A DNA stretch of 14,839 nucleotides from DALYLB01 sp046154695 (lineage in GTDB: Bacteria > Acidobacteriota > Blastocatellia > RBC074), in assembly GCA_046154695.1 (NCBI GenBank), contig JBJXFI010000092.1:1-14839 (forward strand). Direction: 5' to 3'. Positions within the stretch are counted from its first letter, which is position 1; the number at the start of each line of letters is the position of its first letter. Below, piece after piece: positions 7,401-13,644 of this stretch. The position numbers and the translations under genes were made by a program. The notes beneath the pieces were generated by a model. The model had not been told where the DNA came from. It searched no databases and was given only the letters and a program-made list of their open reading frames with translations.

Positions 7401-8513
7401 GCGCTCGATACCGAGCTGACGCCCCAGCAGCACGAATTTCTCACGCTCGTCAATACCTCCGCCGAATCCCTGCTGACCATCATTAACGACATCCTCGATT
7501 TTTCGAAGATCGAGTCCGGCAAGTTCACGCTCGATCCCGTTGAGTTCAACCTGACCGCCTGCTTGCAGGAAGCCATTCAAATGCTCGCCTTCCGCGCTCT
7601 CGAAAAAGAACTGCAACTAAGACATCACATTGCCTCCGATATTCCCGCAACGCTCATCGGCGATCCCGTGCGCCTGCGGCAAATCGTGATCAATCTGGTG
7701 GGCAATGCCATCAAATTCACGGCTGCCGGCGAGATCGCCATCAACATCGCGGCTGACTCATGGAAGGAAGAGGAGATCACCCTGCATTTCTCCATTCGCG
7801 ATACGGGCATTGGCATTCCACCGGAAAAACAGAAGGCGATCTTCGAGGCCTTCACCCAGGCCGACGGCTCCACCACGCGCCAGTACGGCGGCACCGGCCT
7901 GGGGCTGACGATCTGCCGCCGTCTGGTCGAAATGATGGACGGAGAACTGTGGGTGGAGAGCCTGATGGGAGAGGGCAGCACCTTTCATTTCACGGCTTTA
8001 CTGGCCGCGCCATCGGCGGTCACGGTGCAGCCCGTGGACGCAAATACTCCGTTCCAGGCCGCCAGTTATGGGATTGCCCGGCCGCTCCATCAATTGCGAA
8101 TTCTGCTGGCCGAGGACAATGTGATCAATCGGAAGATCGCCATCCTTATGCTGGAGAAGAAAGGGTGTCAGGTGCTGTTCGCGTGCAATGGCCGTGAAGC
8201 CCTAGACGCGCTGGAGCGGGAAACACCCGATCTGATCCTGATGGACGTGCAAATGCCGGAGATGGATGGGCTTGAAGCCACCGGAGCGATACGCAGAAAA
8301 GAGGCAATCACGGGCGGGCATATCCCCATCATCGCCATGACGGCTCACGCGATGAAAGGCGATCGCGAGCGGTGCCTTGCGGCCGGCATGGACGGCTACG
8401 TCACGAAGCCGATTAAAGCCGATGAGCTTTTTGGAGCCATTACGAATCAACTCCAGCTTCAGAGTGACGCCGAGCGATCAGCACTTGAAGACTCTCTGAC
8501 TTGCGTGGGCTGA
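4455..8513 (+). CDS. Hybrid two-component sensor kinase with double Reg_prop propeller
   Basis: This is a 1352-residue membrane sensor. A signal peptide (VVLSALIGLLILLLW region, ending near residue 35) is followed by 14 repeats of the G-x-L-W-I-G-T-x-G-G-L-x-R-F type, consistent with two seven-bladed propellers. Next come a Y_Y_Y-type domain (about 655-755, with LPPGNYRFQVMACNNDGVW), a membrane helix (about 762-782), a coiled linker, and a PAS domain (about 824-940). HisKA follows with phosphoacceptor H967 in SHEIRTPMNGILG, then HATPase with N1084, D1116-T-G-I-G and G1145-G-T-G-L-G. A receiver ends the protein, with acidic pocket E1220-D1221, phosphoacceptor D1264 and K1318. It would bind a periplasmic ligand and phosphorylate its own receiver. 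Unlike Bacteroides HTCS proteins it has no C-terminal AraC DNA-binding domain, and it has no Hpt, so its output partner lies elsewhere. A second in-frame ATG at 4467, preceded closely by AGGA, is an equally plausible start and gives a cleaner signal peptide. Confidence 0.95.
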   Translation: MDSGMKFKSGIKVVLSALIGLLILLLWEPSVFALDPAKSITQYRHRAWKTEEGLPQLSVQAIIQTRDGYLWIGTQEGLVRFDGVRFTVFDKQNTPGLKNSSINALLDGKDGSLWIGTSGGLTRLKDGRFTTYGSQQGLGHDLVYGLEEDREGNLWVATFGGGLSRFRDGKWTAYTVKEGLASNFVTSVRGDRDASLWIATNNGVTRLKDGKFTTLTTRDGLAHNSVFAIYEDRNGNIWIGTAGGLNLWRNGKIGLYTTRHGLSGNEVRSIYEDRDGNLWIGTEGKGLNRFRGGTFSSLTTREELSDDFVYSLYEDREGNLWVGTYGGGLNRLSDGKFVTYSTTEGLPENLVRPIFQSHDGSIWIGTQKGGLTHFMDERFTTYTTKDGLAHNGVRAIAEERNGALWIGTSGGGLSRFRDGRFTTYTTKEGLANDYVQALTISRDGSLWIGTRGGGLSHYQKGRFTNYSTREGLSDAVVRTILESRDGSLWITTTDGLNQFRDGRITTYTTGNGLSHDHTYSLHEDRAGVLWVGTFGGGLNRFKDGRFTSYTTKAGLFDDVAFQILEDDDDNLWVSCNKGIYRVSKRELEAFDRGEVNRINCTAYGTADGMKSAECNGTSQPAGVKTTDGRLWFPTVKGVATIDPRNHFSNDLPPPVVIESLLVNQQPHSLTGILELSPDQRDLEIDYAGLSYVAPQKVLFKYKLEGFDKDWVESGTRREAFYTNLPPGNYRFQVMACNNDGVWNQAGAAFEFYLKPHFYQTGWFYTLCVLSLILASVGVFRFRIRQLRVREQQLSRLVDERTAEMQAEILDRKRAEQALRDSEQHLRTVIEATPDCVKIMASDGTLLQMNRAGLEMVEAESPDEILGKSVYGLIMPEFREAFCALNESVCQGHKGGLEFEITSLKGTRRWMAMEAVPFNHPAQEGLVQLAITRDITEQKWAGEALCQAKEAAEAANCAKSEFLANMSHEIRTPMNGILGLTSLALDTELTPQQHEFLTLVNTSAESLLTIINDILDFSKIESGKFTLDPVEFNLTACLQEAIQMLAFRALEKELQLRHHIASDIPATLIGDPVRLRQIVINLVGNAIKFTAAGEIAINIAADSWKEEEITLHFSIRDTGIGIPPEKQKAIFEAFTQADGSTTRQYGGTGLGLTICRRLVEMMDGELWVESLMGEGSTFHFTALLAAPSAVTVQPVDANTPFQAASYGIARPLHQLRILLAEDNVINRKIAILMLEKKGCQVLFACNGREALDALERETPDLILMDVQMPEMDGLEATGAIRRKEAITGGHIPIIAMTAHAMKGDRERCLAAGMDGYVTKPIKADELFGAITNQLQLQSDAERSALEDSLTCVG

Positions 8514-8769
8514 AGTCCCCCGAGGCGCCGGTTTCCCGCTCAGTAAATGGCCGGTTGCGCACGTTCAGCGGGCGCGACAAAATAGGGTGCTTGATTCCGG
8601 TGACCGATGTAGATCTGTCGCGGGTTGAAAATCCGCGGCACATCGCGCGCATGTTCGCCGGGAAATGGGAATCGCCTGAGGAGACCGCTTTATTTCGCGC
8701 CCCAACTCTGACGGGCCAACTGATGATCTGATGTTGGACTTCGTGGTTCATAGGAAGACCAACCGCAAG
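8514..8769. other. Convergent gap with no recognised gene
   Basis: These 256 bp lie between the ends of the kinase gene (+) and the LacI-family gene (-). Short frames are open on both strands, for example to 8731 on the plus strand and 8440-8751 on the minus strand. Neither shows a domain, a good ribosome-binding site or a proper start, and I recognise nothing in their translations. No clear factor-independent terminator is visible. It could be degenerate former coding sequence. Confidence 0.4.
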
Positions 8770-9801
8770 CTATTTTTTGCCGCTGTGTTTTCCGCCTGCG
8801 CCGCATGATTCCCGGACAACCAATTCCGGTTTGATAATCACCGGCTGTCTCGGGCCGTTTTTTCCGCCTTTTTCATCAATCATTTCGAGCAAGAGCCGCG
8901 CGGCCTGCCGCCCCATTTCCTGTGTGTCCCAGTTTACGGTCGTCAACGGCACACGCAGCAGGTCGCCGTAATGAATCGCTCCAGCGCCGACTAACGCCAT
9001 ATCACGCGGGATTTTGACGCGGGATTTGTGCAGGGCCTGCATCGCGCCGATGGCGACCGGATCGTTGATCGCAAAAACAGCCGTGGGCAGATGCCCCTCC
9101 TCAAGCCAGGCCTGCATCGCTGTATGGCCATCGCTTTCCCGAAAGCCGCAGGCGCGTACCAGCTTTTCATCATAGGGAATGCTCGCATTGGCCAGCGCCC
9201 GCCGGTAGCCTTCGAGTCGATCTTCCGCGACGCTTACCCGCGGGCCGCGCAAATGGCCGATGCGGCGATGGCCAAGCTTGATCAGATGTTCCGTCGCCAT
9301 CCGCCCAACCAGCAGATTGTCCGTCAAGACCACCGGGCAGGAGACTCGGTCAAAACCGCGGTCGAGCAGGACAATCCGTGCGCCTTCACGAATCAATTTT
9401 CGATAAACGCCGGCTTTGCCGGACGGAACGGCGGACGCAATGATCAATCCGTCGGTGCGGCGCCGCAGTGCATCGACTTCCGCCGTCTCCTTTTCCGCGT
9501 CTTCTTCCGTGTTGCATATCAGGATTTCATAACCCGCCGGGCGCGCCATCGCGGCGACGGCATTGGCGATTTCAGCGTAATAGGAGTGCATCAGGTCAGG
9601 AACAATCAAGCCCAACAGATAGGAGCGATTGGTCGTCAGCCCGCGCGCCTGCAGGTTTGGCTGGTAACTCATCTGGCGCGCGACTTCCAGCACACGTTCG
9701 CGGGTGGCCGCGTTGATGTTCGGATCGTCGTTGATGGCACGTGAAACGGTCATTTTGGAAATGCCCAGTGCCTCGGCTATGTCAGCTAGCGTAGTGGGCA
9801 T
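8770..9801 (-). CDS. LacI-family transcriptional repressor
   Basis: The 343-residue protein has the standard LacI/GalR length. The N-terminal helix-turn-helix is at residues 3-25 (TTLADIAEALGISKMTVSRA), followed by the hinge region with YQPNLQARGL. The rest is a periplasmic-binding-protein-like effector domain (LLGLIVPDLMHSYYAEIA; later VFAINDPVAIGAMQAL and VPLTTVNWD). The start at 9801 leaves the helix-turn-helix at the extreme N-terminus, as expected, although the upstream AGGGA is rather far away. It is transcribed divergently from the sulfatase, with a 217-bp shared region holding two LacI-type operators, so it most likely represses the sulfatase and possibly itself. The effector is probably a sugar or sugar derivative released by the pathway, and it cannot be named from sequence. 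The C-terminus ends in a short Gly/Lys-rich tail. Confidence 0.94.
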   Translation of the reverse strand: MPTTLADIAEALGISKMTVSRAINDDPNINAATRERVLEVARQMSYQPNLQARGLTTNRSYLLGLIVPDLMHSYYAEIANAVAAMARPAGYEILICNTEEDAEKETAEVDALRRRTDGLIIASAVPSGKAGVYRKLIREGARIVLLDRGFDRVSCPVVLTDNLLVGRMATEHLIKLGHRRIGHLRGPRVSVAEDRLEGYRRALANASIPYDEKLVRACGFRESDGHTAMQAWLEEGHLPTAVFAINDPVAIGAMQALHKSRVKIPRDMALVGAGAIHYGDLLRVPLTTVNWDTQEMGRQAARLLLEMIDEKGGKNGPRQPVIIKPELVVRESCGAGGKHSGKK

Positions 9802-9883
9802 AAGCTGTTTTGTGTCCCTGCATGTAATGGCCGCACCGCATTGTTCGTTGCCACGCCCGCAGCCGCGGTTGGCCGCGCCTGTC

Positions 9884-9895
9884 GTTACCGATCAC
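9884..9895. promoter_or_regulatory. LacI-type operator O1
   Basis: GTTACCGATCAC has the GTTA-n4-TAAC layout with one mismatch in the right half and a central CpG, typical of LacI-family operators. Its centre is 31 bp from that of O2, about three helical turns, so two dimers could sit on the same DNA face. The outer 10 bp (CGTTACCGAT, 9883-9892) are an exact inverted copy of 9918-9927. Confidence 0.6.
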
Positions 9896-9906
9896 ACCTA
9901 CTGATA

Positions 9907-9936
9907 TTGACATAGTTATCGGTAACGATTTATCGT
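9907..9936 (+). promoter_or_regulatory. Sulfatase promoter
   Basis: A perfect -35 hexamer TTGACA (9907-9912) is followed after 18 bp by TATCGT (9931-9936), a four-of-six -10 match. This predicts transcription starting near 9943 and a leader of about 75 nt before the sulfatase start codon. Operator O2 lies wholly between the two hexamers, so a bound repressor would block RNA polymerase. Confidence 0.6.
9915..9926. promoter_or_regulatory. LacI-type operator O2
   Basis: GTTATCGGTAAC has perfect GTTA/TAAC half-sites around a central CpG. It resembles known operators of gluconate/idonate-type LacI-family regulators. It is placed inside the sulfatase promoter spacer and next to the divergent LacI-family gene, which makes that protein the obvious ligand. 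Confidence 0.7.
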
Positions 9937-10018
9937 ACCACGACAGCCGCCGTGCCGGGATATTTTTTTTCGGGCGGCTTCCCAAAAAATCTACAGATCA
10001 AGGGCGGCGAAGGAAACC

Positions 10019-11440
10019 ATGAAGAACTCAAAACGAATCGCTCTGTTCGCTGGACTGATATTTTTACTGGTCCTCCCGCATTGGCCATCCCGGGGGCAAA
10101 CGCGAACCGCGGCCAAACGCCCGAATGTCCTGTTTCTGTTTGCCGATGATATGCGCGCCGACAGCCTGGGCGCGCTCGGCGATAAAACCGTCAAAACGCC
10201 GAACCTGGACGCGGTCGCGCGGCGCGGTTTCGTGATGACCAACGCGTATTGCCTGGGCGGCAATTCCGGCGCGGTCTGCACGCCCAGCCGCAATATGCTG
10301 CTGTCGGGCAAAACCTATTTCCGCTGGCGCGATTTCACGCCGCCGAACCAGCCAAATCAGAAAGGACTGCTCTCGCCGGGCGATGGTCCGAACTTTCCGC
10401 TCACGCTGCGGGACGCGGGCTACATGACCTATCACCACGGCAAGCGCGGCAACACAGCGCCGCTGATTCAGGCGAAGTTCGACATCAACAAATACCTCAA
10501 GGACGATCTCGCGGATCGCACCGAAGGCGAGCCGGGCAAGCAGATCGTGGATGAAGCGATCGCGTTTTTGAATGAGAAGCGCGACGAACGCCCCTTCTTT
10601 ATGTACCTCGCGTTCGGCAATCCCCACGATCCGCGCGTCGCGGCGAAAAAGTACATGGACATGTACGATCGCGGCAAGCTGCCGCTGCCGCCGAACTTCA
10701 AGCCGCAGCACGAATTCGACAACGGCGAGATGCTCGTGCGCGACGAGCGGCTGTCGCCCTGGCCGCGCACCGCCGCCGAGATGCAAAAGACCTGGCACGA
10801 GTATTACGCGACGATTACGGGGCTCGATTTTCAAATCGGACGCTTGCTGCAAACGCTGAAAGAATTGAAGCTCGAAGAGAACACGATGATCGTGTTCTCG
10901 GCCGATCAGGGCATAGCGATTGGCAGCCACGGCCTGCTGGGCAAACAGAACCTGTACGATCACAGCATGAAATCGCCGTTGTTTTTCGCCGGCCCCGGCA
11001 TTCCGCGCGGGCGCAGCGATGCGCTCGTTTACCTGCTCGACATCTATCCGACGATCGCCGATCTGGTCGGCGCGCCCCTACCACAGGGGCCGCCGGGCAT
11101 TGACGGCGTCAGCTTCAAGCCCGTCCTCACCGGGCGGGCGAAACAGGCGCGCCGCGAATTGATGCTGGCGTATCGCGAAGTGCAGCGTGCCTACCGCGAC
11201 GAACGCTGGAAACTGATTCGTTATCCGCAGGTCAACGTGACGCAGCTTTTTGATCTGCGCACCGACCCGTTTGAATTGCGCAACCTCGCCGGTGATCCGG
11301 CGCAGGCCCAACGCGTGGCGCAGATGACCGCCAAATTACAGCAACAACAACAACGGCTGGGCGACACGCTTCCACTCACCGTGACGAGCCCGCAACCAGC
11401 CGCTTTTACGCCACCCGCTGGCGGGCCTCCGAAAAACTGA
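10019..11440 (+). CDS. Secreted type I sulfatase (formylglycine-dependent)
   Basis: This enzyme hydrolyses sulfate esters, probably on a carbohydrate outside the cytoplasm. The protein has 473 residues with an N-terminal signal peptide (IALFAGLIFLLVLP core, cut near residue 27). The sulfatase signature C87-T-P-S-R is intact, and C87 would be converted to formylglycine by a maturation enzyme that is not in this window. Metal ligands are D43-D44 (LFADDMR) and D296-Q297 (FSADQG). H304 and K309 (SHGLLGKQNLYDHS) are the usual sulfate-binding residues. The C-terminus is Gln- and Pro-rich after about residue 435 and looks like a flexible tail. The start is supported by AAGGA at 10010-10014. Expression is likely repressed by the divergent LacI-family protein through O2. 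The substrate cannot be told from sequence. There is no sugar hydrolase beside it, so it is a one-gene sulfatase locus. Confidence 0.93.
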   Translation: MKNSKRIALFAGLIFLLVLPHWPSRGQTRTAAKRPNVLFLFADDMRADSLGALGDKTVKTPNLDAVARRGFVMTNAYCLGGNSGAVCTPSRNMLLSGKTYFRWRDFTPPNQPNQKGLLSPGDGPNFPLTLRDAGYMTYHHGKRGNTAPLIQAKFDINKYLKDDLADRTEGEPGKQIVDEAIAFLNEKRDERPFFMYLAFGNPHDPRVAAKKYMDMYDRGKLPLPPNFKPQHEFDNGEMLVRDERLSPWPRTAAEMQKTWHEYYATITGLDFQIGRLLQTLKELKLEENTMIVFSADQGIAIGSHGLLGKQNLYDHSMKSPLFFAGPGIPRGRSDALVYLLDIYPTIADLVGAPLPQGPPGIDGVSFKPVLTGRAKQARRELMLAYREVQRAYRDERWKLIRYPQVNVTQLFDLRTDPFELRNLAGDPAQAQRVAQMTAKLQQQQQRLGDTLPLTVTSPQPAAFTPPAGGPPKN

Positions 11441-11556
11441 TGAGACCGGTTCGTAACCGCTAGCGACTTTACAGGGGTTTCGCCCCAACGGGACGGCCCG
11501 ACAGTGAGCCTGGCAAAGACTGCGCGTCTCGGCGGGGTATTGGAAAAATCAGAAAT
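11441..11556. other. Downstream region of the sulfatase
   Basis: This is the start of a 397-bp gene-free stretch (11441-11837) that also contains repeat copy C. It has two small hairpins, GGTT-CGT-AACC (11447-11457) and GGGGTTTCGCCCC, neither followed by a T-run, so no clear terminator is seen. The sequence does not recur elsewhere in the window. Between copy C and the Usp start (11710-11837) I see only the ribosome-binding site. Confidence 0.4.
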
Positions 11557-11709
11557 CTTACAGCGGTTCTCACTTGCGTGCGAGTCGGCTCGCCATCGAG
11601 AAGAGAAAGGAAAACGGAACAGACGGAAATAACGGAACAAACGGAGCCCGGGATAGTATGGTTTCGTCGATTCCGTTATTTCCGTCTGTTCCGTTTGCGC
11701 AGGGCGCGG
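11557..11709 (+). repeat. Hairpin repeat family, copy C (perfect stem, truncated right side)
   Basis: The left end CTTACAGC (11557-11564) and left flank match copies A and B. The stem is a perfect 26-bp inverted repeat, 11612-11637 against 11671-11696, around a 33-nt loop. The right flank is mostly missing: only a GCGCAGGGCGC-like remnant remains before unrelated sequence. The left flank has a compensating-looking change (CGAGTCGGCTCG where the others have CGACCCGACTCG). Confidence 0.85.
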
Positions 11710-11837
11710 AGTTTCAGTTCGCTCTGGAACATTTTCGCCGCCGCAAGCCGAAAACCATTGGCACGGCATTTGCGGATTATTGCGTATTGGAGAAAAGAAA
11801 GCGGAAGAGTGCCCATGTTCGAACTGAAGGAGGAAGC

Positions 11838-12731
11838 ATGAGAGTCCTTTTGGCGACCGACGGAGCGAAGGAGACCACGGTGGGGTTGCAGGCGGCCGGC
11901 CGCCTGCTGCGCAATCGCAAGCATCAAGCCGACGTGCTGTGCGTCGCGCCCGAATTGCCCGTGCCGCGCAAGCAGGCAACCGCGATCAGCGCGGAGGAGC
12001 GGACCGCGTATCAGCAGCGCATCACCGAAGAGACCGGCCGCATTCTTGAGGCCGCGCAGGCGACGCTGCGCGCGAGCGGGATCGAAGCCGCGCCAATCAT
12101 GAAAATCGGCTCGCCGGCCGGCCAGATCGCGCGGCTGGCCGGCGAATACGATTTGACCGTTGTGGGCGCGCGAGGCAAAGCCGCCACCGGCTCGATGGGG
12201 CTTGGGCCGGTGGCCAGCCGCGTCGTCGAAACCGTGCCCGGGGCGATTCTCATCGCCCGAGAGCCCGCCACCGAAAGGCGCTTGAAAATTCTGGTTGGCG
12301 TCGATGGTTCGGACGCGCTGCAGCGCGGATTGACCCTGCTCACGGAAGGATTCGACATCCGGCTGGCGGAAATCACCCTGCTGCATGTGGTGGAAACGCC
12401 CTGGGTGCAGTTCGGAATGGATCGGGAATGGTTCGCTTACAATGAAGGCGGCGCGTCGGCGTCGCAATGGCAGCAGGAGCTTCGCCTCGAAGCCGAGACG
12501 CTCATCGATGATGCCCGCCGGCAACTGGCCGATAGCGACGTCTCCATCGTGCCCATCATCGCCGAAGGCAACGCCGCGACCGAAATACTCGATGAACTGG
12601 AGAGCGACGATTACGACCTTGTCCTGGTCGGCGCGTCCGGCAAGAAGGATGTCAAACAGCAGGTGCTCGGCAGCGTCTCGGCGAAGCTGATCTGGCACAG
12701 CCCCTGCTCCGCGCTTGTGGTGAAAGCATAA
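11838..12731 (+). CDS. Tandem-domain universal stress protein
   Basis: This 297-residue cytoplasmic protein has two UspA domains (about 1-142 and 147-297). Each starts with the beta strand typical of the family (MRVLLATDG; LKILVGVDGSDA). The second domain has a full ATP-binding motif, G265-x-x-G268, nine residues, then G278-S279. In the first, the same spacing is kept (G110, G113, G123), but proline 124 replaces the Ser/Thr that contacts phosphate, so nucleotide binding there may be weakened. The start at 11838 is chosen because AAGGAGGA (11827-11834) sits directly before it. The frame is open upstream to 11574 only because repeat copy C has no stops, and that extension would add repeat-encoded residues that are not part of a Usp. 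Its role is probably in stress or energy-state response, but the exact function is unknown. Confidence 0.92.
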   Translation: MRVLLATDGAKETTVGLQAAGRLLRNRKHQADVLCVAPELPVPRKQATAISAEERTAYQQRITEETGRILEAAQATLRASGIEAAPIMKIGSPAGQIARLAGEYDLTVVGARGKAATGSMGLGPVASRVVETVPGAILIAREPATERRLKILVGVDGSDALQRGLTLLTEGFDIRLAEITLLHVVETPWVQFGMDREWFAYNEGGASASQWQQELRLEAETLIDDARRQLADSDVSIVPIIAEGNAATEILDELESDDYDLVLVGASGKKDVKQQVLGSVSAKLIWHSPCSALVVKA

Positions 12732-12752
12732 CGAATCTCTCCCTCCTCCCGC

Positions 12753-12839
12753 TCCGCCGGCTGTGTGGTGTTGTGCGACACGGGGTCCCGTTTCGCCACA
12801 CCGCGCACAGCGGGCCCTGATGACCTGTTTCAGGCGCCC
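12753..12839 (+). other. Structured region after the universal stress gene
   Basis: This is part of the 470-bp gene-free stretch 12732-13201. It contains an imperfect hairpin (CTGTGTGGTG near 12762 against CACACCGCGCACAG ending near 12810). A second hairpin follows, GGGCCCTGA (12812-12820) against TCAGGCGCCC (12830-12839), with one bulged base. No T-run follows either. They may slow or end transcription of the stress gene. The segments 12840-12927 and 13023-13189 show nothing I can name. Confidence 0.3.
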
Positions 12840-12927
12840 TGTGCGATACGCGACATGAAACCCCTGCGGGAAATGTTCGGAGTTCCGCCAGAAGGCCAAT
12901 AGCATTCAGCCAAGAAAAAATGCAGGG

Positions 12928-13022
12928 TAAAGGAACAGACGGAAATAACGGTACAAACGAAACAAAACCAGGAAGGCTCCGTTTATTCCGTTATTTCCGT
13001 CTGTTCCGTGCTCTCTTCTTTC
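12928..13022 (-). repeat. Hairpin repeat family, copy D (inverted orientation, core only)
   Basis: Arms 12932-12959 and 12980-13007 match at 26 of 28 positions, with an unbroken 20-bp outer match (12932-12951 against 12988-13007). Read on the minus strand, the loop shows the same order of motifs as the other copies (ACGGAGCC, then TTTCGT), so this copy is inverted relative to A-C. The outer flanks and terminal repeats are missing, apart from an AGAAGAG-like stretch at the 13010-13020 side. Confidence 0.8.
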
Positions 13023-13201
13023 GTTAACGTAACGCCATTGGCCTTCAGGCGATCAGTTTCCGCGTTAAACCAACCGCCGAAAGGGCGCGGGGATTCCGCC
13101 GTGAAGAGAGAATCTGGCACACCGGTTGCAGCTTCCATAAGGAGAGAGGGCGTGGAATCCCTCGCACCACCCCACCCAAAACAAACGAGAAGGAGGTTTC
13201 G

Positions 13202-13540
13202 ATGATGATGATTCCGAGCGACCGGGGGCGTTATGAACAGCCCGATTTTCAGAGCCCGTATTACCGACAGATGGATTGGCGCGCCGGCGATATGCGGATC
13301 CAGAACCACTTGCAGTCGTTGCTGCAACAGGTGTGCGAGATTCTGCGCGAGAATGGCGAGGCGGCGGAATGCAGGATCTCGGCGCAGGTCAATCACGGGC
13401 AGGTGACGTTGCAAGGAATGGCCGCCTGTTTGAAAGTCAAACGGCTGGCTGAGAATATCGCCCATTCCGTTTCCGGCGTGAGCGGCGTGAGGAATGAAAT
13501 CGAGTTGAGCGCGCCTGTTCCCGCCCGCGCAGCCGGTTGA
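13202..13540 (+). CDS. Small BON-domain protein
   Basis: The protein has 112 residues. AAGGAGG (13190-13196) gives a strong start. Three consecutive ATGs (13202, 13205, 13208) are all usable. Residues 32-104 fit a single BON domain: a helix (LQSLLQQVCEILRENG), then strands around C-R-I-S-A-Q-V-N-H-G-Q-V-T-L-Q-G, a second helix (KVKRLAENIAHSV) and the closing V-S-G-V-x-x-V-x-N-E-I-E-L strand. BON domains occur in OsmY-type and secretin-associated proteins and are thought to contact membranes or phospholipid. No signal peptide is visible here, unlike OsmY, so it is probably cytoplasmic. It lies between the stress protein and the convergent baeRF3-like gene. A role in envelope or osmotic stress is inference. 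Confidence 0.8.
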   Translation: MMMIPSDRGRYEQPDFQSPYYRQMDWRAGDMRIQNHLQSLLQQVCEILRENGEAAECRISAQVNHGQVTLQGMAACLKVKRLAENIAHSVSGVSGVRNEIELSAPVPARAAG

Positions 13541-13566
13541 TCTCAATCCCGCCCTCTCTGACAAAA

Positions 13567-13596
13567 AAAATCCCTGCCGAAATCGGCGGGGATTTT
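13567..13596. terminator. Bidirectional factor-independent terminator between convergent genes
   Basis: AAAATCCCTGCCGA pairs with TCGGCGGGGATTTT in a stem with one G-T pair. On the minus strand the stem runs straight into eight T residues (complement of 13563-13570), a strong terminator for the baeRF3-like gene ending at 13645. On the plus strand the tail TTTT is shorter, but it can also serve the BON gene ending at 13540. Confidence 0.85.
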
Positions 13597-13644
13597 CGCG
13601 TCTCAAACCCCGATTTCCTGTGGGTTGCCGCTGCGGAAAATTCC

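Noticed and set aside
8501..8731. Small plus-strand frame overlapping the end of the hybrid kinase gene
   Set aside because: It has a non-ATG start inside the kinase gene, no ribosome-binding site and no recognisable sequence.
11574..11837. N-terminal extension of the universal stress protein by 88 codons
   Set aside because: The extension is translated repeat copy C plus intergenic DNA. A strong ribosome-binding site and the family's normal N-terminus place the start at 11838.
11676..12905. 409-codon minus-strand frame opposite the universal stress gene
   Set aside because: It is antisense to a clear two-domain Usp, has biased composition, and starts and ends in non-coding sequence.
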